From contig NC_012964.1 of the NCBI RefSeq assembly GCF_000027005.1, positions 186,001 through 250,000 of the forward strand: DNA of 64,000 bases, given 5' to 3'. Positions 28,127-36,542 of this stretch are shown here, in pieces; position 1 is the first letter of the stretch; the number at the start of each line of letters is the position of its first letter. This stretch comes from Komagataella phaffii GS115 (Eukaryota; Ascomycota; Pichiomycetes; Pichiales; Pichiaceae). Under the pieces are notes generated by a model. It did not search any database and was not told the DNA's origin. It worked only from the letters and a program-made list of their open reading frames with translations. Both the position numbers and the translations under genes were made by a program.

Positions 28127-29635
28127 ATGGAAGATAATCCTTCAGCCAAGAAATCCTTGGCTAACTGGTGGAAATCTTTCCAGCGGAGCGCACAGTCAAA
28201 CAAGGTGCCACAGGATGACGAGAGACCAAGAATAAGATTCAGATCCAGATCGTCTACTGCAATTAAGACCAACTCAGATTATAAACAACACATCGATGAC
28301 TTTTTCACAAAGCGGAAGGAACGGGATAATTACTTAACCAAAGGTGGCGTTGGCGATAACCTTGTCTTTAACGTAACATTGGAATCTTCGTTGGAGATTA
28401 CAAGTGCCAAAGTGGCCCTTTGTACAGACATAAATACAAGCGTGACATATGGACGTATCCCCACTCTGGTCGTTTGTTGTGGCTTATTTCTCAAACAACA
28501 GGGGTTGGATAAACCAGGAATCTTCAGAATGCCTGGTGCCGCAAGACGGGTGAGGGAATTACAGGTTCTTTTCTCTTCTCCCCCGACCTATGGTGCAAAG
28601 TTTGATTGGAACGGATATACAGTACACGATGCCGCTTCCATATTGAGGCGGTATCTGACCTCACTATCAGAGCCACTTATTCCTCTGGATTTGTATGAGG
28701 CCTTTAGAAGTCCCATTTTGAATCGTCCATTGATTGTGAAATATTTCAAGAAGAAAGAGCAAAGGAGAATAGAACGTGACAAAATAATGAAACAGAAGGA
28801 GGGAGACGAGCCAAGGGCTACTAGGAATGCACAAAACAATCAGGACAATGATGACGAGACTCCGGAGAATATGGACGCTCCTCTGGGAACGGAAGATGTT
28901 GAAGATCACTTTGTAGATGCCTCAGAAGAGATAGTACCCGATGGACAACAAAAACAAAAAAGAAAGAAGCATAAACAGAAACTAATCAAAGAGATTCATG
29001 GAGCCCTAGCCGAATATGTGGATCTTTTCAGCCAACTTTCATTACCATCACGCCAGTTAATCTATTATTTGGTTGACCTGCTACAGATGGTCTCTACTCA
29101 CTCGTCTACAAACTTGATGTCAGTCAGAAACTTGGCATCCATTTTCCAACCGTCTTTGCTATTTCACCCGAAGCACGATCTAGAACCAGAGCAGTACATC
29201 CTCTCACAGGCGGTAGTGGAGTTTTGGATTGAGTACAGTGACCGCATACTACGTGCAAGTACACTGTTGGAAAGTCAGACCACAAAAAAGCAAAAACCAC
29301 CGCCAATAGCCAGGTCAAGTTTGCCCCCAGTGACCCAACCAGAAGCAAAGCGCAATTCTCTGTCGAGTTTCTTGAACCTGAGCTACTCTGGAAGAAGGAA
29401 ACACAGTAAGTCCATGTCATCCGCTGTTTCTCCTCCAGATGTCATATCCAATTTGAAGCATTCAAATCTTTCAGGAGCATCCTTGGAGCACACGACATCT
29501 TTTTCCTCTGATTATACTCATCCTGGCCAGGCTCCTAGTAGCGTGTCTGACAACCCTCCCTCCAGTGTTTCTAACAACCCACAATCTGCTTCACTCCAAA
29601 CCAAACCTCCCAACATAATGATATCATCTGAGTAG
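28127..29635 (+). CDS. RhoGAP-domain protein, Sac7/Bag7-like (copy 1)
   Basis: Rho GTPase-activating protein of 502 residues. The RhoGAP domain runs from about residue 80 (FNVTLESSLEITSAKV) to about 375, with the arginine finger R134 in GIFRMPGAARRVRELQ. As in Sac7/Bag7, a charged insert (about residues 205-285) splits the domain. The N-terminus has a short motif SLANWWKSF shared with the next gene. The C-terminus is Ser/Pro-rich, likely disordered and phosphorylated (RRKHSKSMSS). The S. cerevisiae relatives Sac7 and Bag7 act on Rho1, so this gene probably tunes cell wall and actin signalling upstream of Pkc1. It is followed in tandem by a paralogue 269 bp downstream. Confidence 0.85.
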   Translation: MEDNPSAKKSLANWWKSFQRSAQSNKVPQDDERPRIRFRSRSSTAIKTNSDYKQHIDDFFTKRKERDNYLTKGGVGDNLVFNVTLESSLEITSAKVALCTDINTSVTYGRIPTLVVCCGLFLKQQGLDKPGIFRMPGAARRVRELQVLFSSPPTYGAKFDWNGYTVHDAASILRRYLTSLSEPLIPLDLYEAFRSPILNRPLIVKYFKKKEQRRIERDKIMKQKEGDEPRATRNAQNNQDNDDETPENMDAPLGTEDVEDHFVDASEEIVPDGQQKQKRKKHKQKLIKEIHGALAEYVDLFSQLSLPSRQLIYYLVDLLQMVSTHSSTNLMSVRNLASIFQPSLLFHPKHDLEPEQYILSQAVVEFWIEYSDRILRASTLLESQTTKKQKPPPIARSSLPPVTQPEAKRNSLSSFLNLSYSGRRKHSKSMSSAVSPPDVISNLKHSNLSGASLEHTTSFSSDYTHPGQAPSSVSDNPPSSVSNNPQSASLQTKPPNIMISSE

Positions 29636-29904
29636 ATGACCAAGACACCCCCTCCCCTCAATGTCCTTAGGACAATGCTTATGACACCACTCTGAAACCA
29701 TTGCTGTACCCTTATGTAACTAATAATTAAAAAAATTCACTCTTTTTACCGAAAAGGGAAATATTTTTTTCACAGAAAAATAAATGAGAACTGTATACAC
29801 AGCACAATGGTTACCGTTCCCGTACCAACCTAATCTTAGTTAGCCCCTTGCATTTATACACCACTGATCCGCAAAGCTTCTCTACATATCGAAACAGATT
29901 GGAA

Positions 29905-31332
29905 ATGGAAACGTCCACTTCTCCCCCGAGGAATTCAATTTCCAGTTGGTGGTCTAACTTCAAGCAGCGTCACTCCTCTAACGAATCACTTAGTATTTAC
30001 ACGAGCAACGAGACGCCATCTAAACAAGGAGGAACGACAAATACATCACCAAAGAGACCTCAGATGAGACCCAAATCTCGGTCCAGTAATTATATACCTT
30101 ACAGGCTGTCCTTGCACCGCAACTCAAAAGAATTGGACCTGAGTGATGAGGCCAAACTGAAACAACATAGGAACTCATTTTTGAACTCGAGACAGCAAGA
30201 TTTTTTCGAAGACTCCCAGGTGTTTGCGGTTCCGTTGAAGCAGAGCTTGGAAATCGCAAGTGCTAAGATCAACTGTGGATCAAGTGATTACGGTTTGATA
30301 CCCGTTGTCATTGCTCAATGTGGAATTTATATCAAGAAAAACGGTTTAGATGTTGAAGGAATCTTCCGGGTCGCTGGATCATCCCGAAGGGTCAAAGAGT
30401 TGCAATTTGTGTTTTCCACCGCTCCATTGTACGGTAGAAAAATAGACTGGGAATCTTACGGCACCACAGTTCACGATGCTGCTTCTCTGATGAGGCGGTA
30501 CCTGAACTTTCTTCCTGAGCCTTTGGTATCCTTAGCGTTGTATGAGCAATTTAGAGATCCAATTCGTTCTAGGCCGAGAATCTTGAACTATCTTAAAAAT
30601 AAATCTGAAAAGAAAGATAAGGAGAAGTCGCCAGAGCAGGAGGGAGAGAAAGATCAACAAGACAGAGAGCAAACTGGGGTGCAAGCGCAATCAGAACAAG
30701 AATCAAAACAGCAAGCAAAGGACATTGACGAACAGAATGAGGAGTACAAAGCAAAGGAAGCTAAGAAAGCTGCAAATGAAAAGAAACTGAAAAAGAGCAT
30801 TCTTGCTGCCCTTAAGGAATACGCTCTACTTTTTAATTATCTTCCCAAGGAATCCCGACACTTGATCCTGTACATCTTAGATCTATTATCTTTGTGTACC
30901 CAACATAGAGACAAAAATTTGATGACGGCGAAGAACCTCGCTGCCGTGTTTCAACCGTCTATTTTAACCCATCCTGATCACGACATGTCACCAGAAGAAT
31001 ATGCACTTTCTCATGCAGTTTTGGAAATATGGATAGAATTCTCGTACATTTTGATTGCTAGACTCAATGACTCTCCCCAAGAGATAATAAGACTTACTGA
31101 TACGAAAGGAACAAAACGCGACACGATACCGTCAGTTACAACAAGCACTGATTCGACCTTCTTGGCTCCACCACCAGGGCAACATCGACGCCAACATAGT
31201 AGATCTTTGTCCAGTGTCGTTCCAGTCAACGATCGTATCTACCAGAATAAACAGAAACCCCAGCTTTTGGATGATCAACTACAAGAAACTACTCCCGAGC
31301 CTCAGAACGATAAAGAGAGTGACGATGTATAA
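29905..31332 (+). CDS. RhoGAP-domain protein, Sac7/Bag7-like (copy 2)
   Basis: Tandem paralogue of the preceding gene, 475 residues from the ATG at 29905 (non-ATG codons continue upstream). The RhoGAP domain begins with FAVPLKQSLEIASAKI near residue 107; the arginine finger is R155 in EGIFRVAGSSRRVKELQ. The same charged insert (about 230-310, rich in Glu, Gln and Lys) and a related Ser-rich tail with RRQHSRSLSS are present. The N-terminal SISSWWSNF motif mirrors SLANWWKSF of copy 1. The charged inserts and tails have diverged far more than the catalytic core, so the duplication is not recent. Which copy is the Sac7 orthologue cannot be decided here. Confidence 0.85.
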   Translation: METSTSPPRNSISSWWSNFKQRHSSNESLSIYTSNETPSKQGGTTNTSPKRPQMRPKSRSSNYIPYRLSLHRNSKELDLSDEAKLKQHRNSFLNSRQQDFFEDSQVFAVPLKQSLEIASAKINCGSSDYGLIPVVIAQCGIYIKKNGLDVEGIFRVAGSSRRVKELQFVFSTAPLYGRKIDWESYGTTVHDAASLMRRYLNFLPEPLVSLALYEQFRDPIRSRPRILNYLKNKSEKKDKEKSPEQEGEKDQQDREQTGVQAQSEQESKQQAKDIDEQNEEYKAKEAKKAANEKKLKKSILAALKEYALLFNYLPKESRHLILYILDLLSLCTQHRDKNLMTAKNLAAVFQPSILTHPDHDMSPEEYALSHAVLEIWIEFSYILIARLNDSPQEIIRLTDTKGTKRDTIPSVTTSTDSTFLAPPPGQHRRQHSRSLSSVVPVNDRIYQNKQKPQLLDDQLQETTPEPQNDKESDDV

Positions 31333-31387
31333 TACATTATTATGAATAAAATAATACCTTTAACGAGGAATGAACACATGTCCAAGT

Positions 31388-33153
31388 CTATATAGTACTC
31401 TTCTTTCTTTTCGAATATGTTTCTTCCTGCTCTATTTCCAGAGGTCGCTTTTCTGCGGGTTCATCTATTAGCAGAATTTCATCCTCATCAAATATCTCCT
31501 CCATTTGATCGTCTTGGATAGTGACTTCTTCTTTTGATTCTTTTTTCTTCAAAGGCTTCTTCTTAATTGTGATATCCGTAAGAGTTATATCTGTTTCTTG
31601 AGGTGCAACTTCCAGGTATAGTTCAATGTCTTGCAGATCATCATCGGAATCACTAACGAAGAATATACTACCACTTCCAATTGTAAGGTCCTTCAATGAA
31701 GAAATGAGGTTGTCCTCAAAATCGTAGTCATAAATTAGCCTATTGTTTCCCACCACAATAGAAACATCATCTGAATAGCCAAACTTCTTCAGAAGTTGTT
31801 TGTGAATCTCACCCAGTTGTATATCCAAACTGGGAACCGTTATGATACCCCTCTGGATCCCACAAGCTTTGCAATTTGAATTGCCTGGCAATGGTGGACA
31901 TTGTGTAACAAACTTGTTGATGTACTCTGAATCATAAATCAGTCTGGAGTTTCCAACAGGATCATCAGAGAAAACATTGAGTGACTGTAGGGAACTGAAA
32001 CCGGCAAAAATTGCATTAGTAGTTGCCACTGCTGGAATAATGTTACCAGCAATTTGTTTAATCTCAAATTCGGATTTTGTTTCAATTCCAAATATGAATG
32101 ATCGTAAATTCGCAGCTGCGACGACAAAATCCAGGGTGTCTTTATCATCTTTATCGAAATCCAATACCCCTTCAGACTTATAACGAGCTTGCAATCTTTT
32201 CAGAGAGTCTATTAGTACAAACAAGTTTTCTTCAGTTGTCCATATCTTTTGATCATCTGAAATGATGCTAGTAGGCAATTCTTTGAGTTTTTTCGAATAT
32301 AGCTCATAATTTAATGGTATTGGCTTCTGTCTGGTCTTCCACAAAGTGTCAATCTTTGCTAATCGAACAATGTCTTCCACAAATATTTTCTCTACTACTG
32401 AATCAATGAACTCTTCAGCAGAATCTTCCTTTATCAGTTTTTTAGTTCTAGTAGCTCGTTGGTTTCTTTCAGCAGAGCCTCAATCTCTTGTGCATCATCA
32501 GTTTCCAGATCTGCTGGGTTTATTTCATCCTCAGATTCTTCTCCAAATAACTGTGTAAAAAGAAAGTTTTTTGCCCATGTAATACAGTGAATAGGTTTGC
32601 TTGGTGTGGATCTGATCGTACAAACGGGGAATGTTTTAGGCGTTTCTTTGGCGGTACATTCAAAACACTCCGTTAAATATGGGAAAATTGGCTGAACCTG
32701 ACCTTTCAGCCCAGTAGTACCACTTTCAATGAGCGGCTTATTTATAAACAATGCCATCCTGTTCACGTACACCCTTGCTTCAAGGTTATCCAAAGCGTTG
32801 AAAATTATGTCAAATTGGCGGAACCAGCTCAAGGGAAATTGAGAAACGTCCATAATATTTCCATGGTGAGGCTCTAACCGAGTGTTTCCTTTGAACAAAG
32901 CCACAGCTGCTACAGCTGTGTTTGCTTTGCTCTTCTTTATATCTTTTTGTCTAAACAGAAACTGGCGGTTCAAGTTGCTCAGATCGATTGTGTCAAGATC
33001 TGCAACATGAATCTCTCCATAGCCCATTAGCAGAAGATCTTTAAGGAGTTCACATCCTATTCCTCCGGCACCAACCAGTAAAACCTTACTGTTACTTATT
33101 TTATTGTAAGTTTCCTCTCCAAGGATTCGAATAAGCTGGATGTCCCTAGCCAT
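31388..33153 (-). CDS. UBA2: SUMO-activating enzyme subunit Uba2, frame interrupted once
   Basis: Catalytic subunit of the nuclear SUMO E1 (with Aos1). The first frame (33153 to the TGA at 32434-32436) encodes 239 residues: ATP-binding GAGGIG (residues 28-33), DLDTIDLSNLNRQFLF, zinc pair CFEC and the catalytic cysteine C178 in FPVCTIRS. The rest lies in the -1 frame: VEKIFVEDIVRLAKIDTLWK, FDKDDKDTLDFV, KQIAGNIIPAVATTNAI, second zinc pair CKAC, ubiquitin-like domain (LIYDYDFED) and a basic nuclear tail (KRKK). Joined at the A AAA AAC heptamer (32437-32443) the two parts give about 588 residues and align without gap to yeast Uba2 (636). Because both halves are fully conserved, I do not call it a pseudogene; a missing A in the sequence or real -1 frameshifting are the two readings. 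Confidence 0.9.
32395..32421 (-). other. Possible stem-loop 15 nt after the UBA2 slippery site
   Basis: CTGCTGAA (32421-32414 on the coding strand) can pair with TTCAGTAG (32402-32395), an 8-bp stem with one G-U pair and an 11-nt loop. Stimulatory structures usually start 5-9 nt after the heptamer, so the distance of 15 nt is longer than ideal and the stem may be chance. Confidence 0.35.
32437..32443 (-). other. Candidate -1 frameshift site (A AAA AAC) in UBA2
   Basis: On the coding strand the zero frame reads CTA AAA AAC TGA. This is the classic X XXY YYZ slippery heptamer in correct phase, followed at once by the stop. A single -1 slip, or one additional A in the run of six, restores the Uba2 frame exactly. 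There is no GT-AG intron that could do the same. Confidence 0.6.
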
Positions 33154-33567
33154 CGTTCGTTCAGTGAAAGTTTTACTTGGAGGAGGGAAGTTAGATATCC
33201 AGCGCATCGCGGGCGACTAAAAGGGGTAGAAGAGGGAGGATTTCGGAGGGCAGCTAGGCGGAGGTGGAAAATTTTCAAAGGGGGCGAGGTGGAGGCAATA
33301 TCTGAATAATCTTTCCCCAGATCGCTAACACGTCCCACATTCTCAAAACTGCGAATTTCAGCCAAAGATTACTTCGGCAAGCCAGTTAGCATCAACTCCG
33401 ATCGCGGACATCAAATTGTCTGGTCGGAGCCGAACTTAACGCTATGGGTTCTCTAATATCGCGCCCGGTTGCAACGAACACCGCTCCTTCCAAGAAAAAA
33501 AAGGTCGACCTGCACTTTCTATCCGTCCCTTTTACCCAGTCACTAAAAGCTTTCAGATTATTCCACC
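33154..33567. other. Divergent UBA2 / IDH2 promoter region
   Basis: 414 bp between starts. The part from about 33210 to 33296 is strongly G-rich on the plus strand with several GGG runs, and a poly-A tract lies near 33495-33505. No clear CCAAT box (HAP complex) was seen, although IDH genes are HAP-controlled in S. cerevisiae. A GTCAC element near 33539 could be a retrograde-response (Rtg) core but is too short to rely on. Confidence 0.4.
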
Positions 33568-34668
33568 ATGTTCAGACAATATTCTAGAGCAATCCGTTCA
33601 ACTCCGTTCACCAGATCTTACGCTACTAACGTTGCACAGTTCCTCGGACAGAAGAACAGCAATGGAAAATACACCGTGTCTTTCATAGAGGGTGACGGTA
33701 TTGGTGTTGAGATCAGTGATGCCGTCAAGCAAATCTACTCCGCAGCTGACGTCCCAATTGAGTGGGAATCATGCGATGTCACTCCTCTGTTCATCAACGG
33801 AAAGACCACTCTGCCACAGCAGGCCGTAGACTCTATCAACAAGAACTTGGTGGCTCTGAAAGGTCCTCTCGCAACCCCTGTTGGAAAAGGTCACCAATCT
33901 CTGAATCTAACACTTAGAAGAACTTTCAATTTGTTTGCCAATGTCAGACCTTGTAAGTCCATCCAAGGTTACAAGACCCCTTACGAGAATGTCGATACAG
34001 TTTTGATCCGTGAGAACACTGAAGGTGAATACTCCGGTATCGAGCACACTATTGTTCCAGGTGTTGTCCAAAGTATCAAGCTGATCACCAAGGTTGCATC
34101 TGAGAGATGTATCAGATATGCCTTCGAGTACGCTCGTTCTGTTGGAAGAAAAGAAGTTTTGGTCGTCCATAAGGCCTCCATTATGAAGCTTTCCGATGGT
34201 CTTTTCGTTAAGACTGCTGAAGAACTGGCTTCTGAGTACCCAGAGATCAAGCTGTCCTTCGAGTTGTTGGATAACACTTCTCTGAAGTTATGTACTGATC
34301 CATCTGACTACAAGAGTTTAGTGATGGTCATGCCTAACTTGTACGGTGACATCATGTCTGACTTGTCCTCCGGTTTAATCGGTGGTCTAGGTTTGACCCC
34401 TTCTGGAAACATGGGTGATAAGGTTTCCATTTTCGAGGCCGTCCACGGTTCAGCTCCTGACATTGCTGGTAAGAACTTGGCCAACCCAACTGCTCTGCTG
34501 TTATCCTCATGCATGATGTTGAGACACATGTCTTTGAACAGCTATGCCGACAAGATCGAAAACTCTGTCTTGAAGACCATTGCTTCTGGACCAGAGCACA
34601 GAACTAAGGACTTGAAAGGAACCTCCTCGACTTCAAACTTCACCGAACAAGTTATCAAGAACTTGTAA
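33568..34668 (+). CDS. IDH2: NAD-dependent isocitrate dehydrogenase, catalytic subunit 2
   Basis: Mitochondrial TCA-cycle enzyme that oxidises isocitrate to 2-oxoglutarate with NAD, in an octamer with Idh1. The 366-residue precursor starts with an Arg/Ser-rich presequence ([20 protein letters not shown]). It matches Idh2 rather than Idh1: [72 protein letters not shown] and [25 protein letters not shown]. These hold the catalytic isocitrate, metal and NAD residues. Codon choice is biased to C-ending yeast-optimal codons, in line with good expression. Confidence 0.97.
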   Translation: MFRQYSRAIRSTPFTRSYATNVAQFLGQKNSNGKYTVSFIEGDGIGVEISDAVKQIYSAADVPIEWESCDVTPLFINGKTTLPQQAVDSINKNLVALKGPLATPVGKGHQSLNLTLRRTFNLFANVRPCKSIQGYKTPYENVDTVLIRENTEGEYSGIEHTIVPGVVQSIKLITKVASERCIRYAFEYARSVGRKEVLVVHKASIMKLSDGLFVKTAEELASEYPEIKLSFELLDNTSLKLCTDPSDYKSLVMVMPNLYGDIMSDLSSGLIGGLGLTPSGNMGDKVSIFEAVHGSAPDIAGKNLANPTALLLSSCMMLRHMSLNSYADKIENSVLKTIASGPEHRTKDLKGTSSTSNFTEQVIKNL

Positions 34669-34872
34669 TAGTGAACGGTTATGAAAATGAATGCTTCATG
34701 ACTTGAGGCTCCTTTCGTTAGAAATATAGATAGATGTAGCAGTCTTTTGAAACGGTTGAAAAATGTATTAACGATCTTTACTAGTAATTATGGTTTGCAG
34801 TTCGCACTTTTTTTTTTCAGCCTTTATCATCGATCACACTAAGGAAAAAAAAATCAAGCTAGTCTAGTAACG

Positions 34873-35508
34873 ATGACGCCTAAGATATTAGTACTCATTT
34901 CTGGTAATGGAAGCAACCTCCAGGCTCTCATTAATGCCAAGGAGCAAGGCCAGCTGAAAGCAGAAATATCTTTGGTCATATCCTCAAGTAGTAAGGCATT
35001 TGGCATCGAAAGAGCCAGGAAACACAACATTCCAGTCCGAGTGCATGAGCTGAAGTCATACTACCAGGGAATTCCCAAAGAGGAGAAAGCCAAACGAGCC
35101 GAAAAGAGAAACGATTTTGATCAAGACCTGGTCAAGATCATATTGAGCGAGAAGCCTGATCTTGTTGTTTGTGCCGGCTGGATGCTTATACTAGGTGAAA
35201 AATTCTTACAACCTTTACAAGAGAAGAACATCTCCATCATAAACTTGCATCCATCCTTGCCTGGAGCCTTTGAGGGAATTAATGCAATCGAAAGATCTTA
35301 TAATGCCGGTCAGAATGGCGAAATTACTAAGGGTGGTATCATGATCCATCGGGTTATTCTGGAGGTTGATAGAGGACAACCTCTCATAGTGAGAGAAATA
35401 GATGTTATCAAAGGAGAGACGCTAGAGTCGTGGGAGGCAAGAATCCATTCTTTAGAACACCAAGCAATAGTGGATGGAACTAACAAGGCATTGGACGAGT
35501 TGAAATAA
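34873..35508 (+). CDS. ADE8: Phosphoribosylglycinamide formyltransferase (GART)
   Basis: Third step of purine biosynthesis: transfers the formyl group of 10-formyl-THF to GAR. 211 residues, similar to S. cerevisiae Ade8 (214). Visible motifs are the phosphate-binding SGNGSNLQALI at the N-terminus and the catalytic block INLHPSLPGAFEGINAIE with N124 and H126, plus the catalytic aspartate D166 in VDRGQP. The stand-alone gene layout is typical of yeasts; in animals this domain is fused to GARS-AIRS. The downstream gene PUP1 converges, 65 bp away. Confidence 0.96.
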   Translation: MTPKILVLISGNGSNLQALINAKEQGQLKAEISLVISSSSKAFGIERARKHNIPVRVHELKSYYQGIPKEEKAKRAEKRNDFDQDLVKIILSEKPDLVVCAGWMLILGEKFLQPLQEKNISIINLHPSLPGAFEGINAIERSYNAGQNGEITKGGIMIHRVILEVDRGQPLIVREIDVIKGETLESWEARIHSLEHQAIVDGTNKALDELK

Positions 35509-35573
35509 GGGTCACATATAAGCCAATTAATTTCTTCAATTTCTTTTATCCGTTAACAGTATGTTGTATATCT

Positions 35574-36371
35574 TTATGCTTCAGTATCTACCTCCATTGG
35601 AACCACAGTTTCCTCAATATCGACAAGATTGTAGATACTCTCTTTCAACACCGCAGTAGTGCCTCTAGCAAACTTGTATGACTTAACCTTGGCTTCACGG
35701 ACGTTAGGCTTCAGATAGTTTCTGTACAATTGGGCATCTTTTCCAACTTCCATGACACAAAGGTCCACGTTAGAACCGGATCCCAAATCATTCCAGATAC
35801 CTGCCTCAATAGCTTCTGTGCACAGCTTCATTGCCTCTTCCTTAGTCAAGCCTTCTTTCCAGTTGCTCTCCAAGACAGCCATGGCCGCCAGCGAACCTGA
35901 TCCCAAAGATTGATAGAATCCAATATCGGTGGATCCATGCGCATGGATAGAAAACAAGTGGGCTCCTGTAGGATCAACACCACCGACGATTAGATAGGCT
36001 CCAATGTGACCTTGGTACTTGAACAGATGTTGTTTCAGCATCGTCAATGCTGTGACCACTCGAGGTTTCCTTTCTGTAGACATGGCATGCAATTCTAGAT
36101 TTGATCCAATCAGTTGTGTAACCATCTCTGTATCAGCAGCGGTACCTGCTCCTGCACACCATATAGTAGGTGACAACCTGTGTAGCTTTTCACAATTCTT
36201 GTCAGCCACGATAGGACCTGACGTAGCTCTGGTATCGGCAGCGATCACAACACCTCCTTCAAATTTAACTCCCACAATGGTGGTTCCTGTGGAAGTTGCC
36301 TTCGGAGAGCCAAATCCCTTAGCTGAAAGGAATTGATTTCTTTGGTGGTTATCGAAACTGAGGCCTGCCAT
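35574..36371 (-). CDS. PUP1: 20S proteasome beta-2 subunit (trypsin-like)
   Basis: Catalytic beta-2 subunit responsible for trypsin-like cleavage. The 265-residue precursor has a 29-residue propeptide ending STG and mature Thr30 (TTIVGVKFEGG), the N-terminal nucleophile released by autolysis. D and K positions of the catalytic triad (AADTRAT, DKNCEKLHR) and the SLGSGS loop are conserved, as is the extended C-terminal arm that wraps beta-3. A sequence GAAGGCAAA, like the Rpn4-type proteasome element of some yeasts, lies about 45 bp before the ATG. Confidence 0.97.
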   Translation of the reverse strand: MAGLSFDNHQRNQFLSAKGFGSPKATSTGTTIVGVKFEGGVVIAADTRATSGPIVADKNCEKLHRLSPTIWCAGAGTAADTEMVTQLIGSNLELHAMSTERKPRVVTALTMLKQHLFKYQGHIGAYLIVGGVDPTGAHLFSIHAHGSTDIGFYQSLGSGSLAAMAVLESNWKEGLTKEEAMKLCTEAIEAGIWNDLGSGSNVDLCVMEVGKDAQLYRNYLKPNVREAKVKSYKFARGTTAVLKESIYNLVDIEETVVPMEVDTEA

Positions 36372-36415
36372 ATTCGTGTGATGGTATGGTGAACGAGTTT
36401 GTCAAGTGGGTTGAA

Positions 36416-36424
36416 TTTGCCTTC
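36416..36424 (-). promoter_or_regulatory. PACE-like (Rpn4) element before PUP1
   Basis: Reads GAAGGCAAA on the coding strand. The S. cerevisiae proteasome element is GGTGGCAAA, and comparative work on Candida proteasome promoters found GAAGGCAAA-type variants, which this matches exactly. The position, about 45 bp upstream of the ATG, is closer than usual. Confidence 0.45.
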
Positions 36425-36542
36425 AGGATATTACGATTCGAGAAGTACATTCTATCGATGTCGGATGTGAGATACATACATTAAAACTCATACGTCAAAG
36501 GTATGCAACTACGGCTCTCAAGAACCTTTTATATACAGGACG

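Noticed and set aside
31388..33153. Calling UBA2 a pseudogene
   Set aside because: Both sides of the single frame change are fully conserved with no other lesion, and the gene is essential in related yeasts, so a sequence error or frameshifting explains it better.
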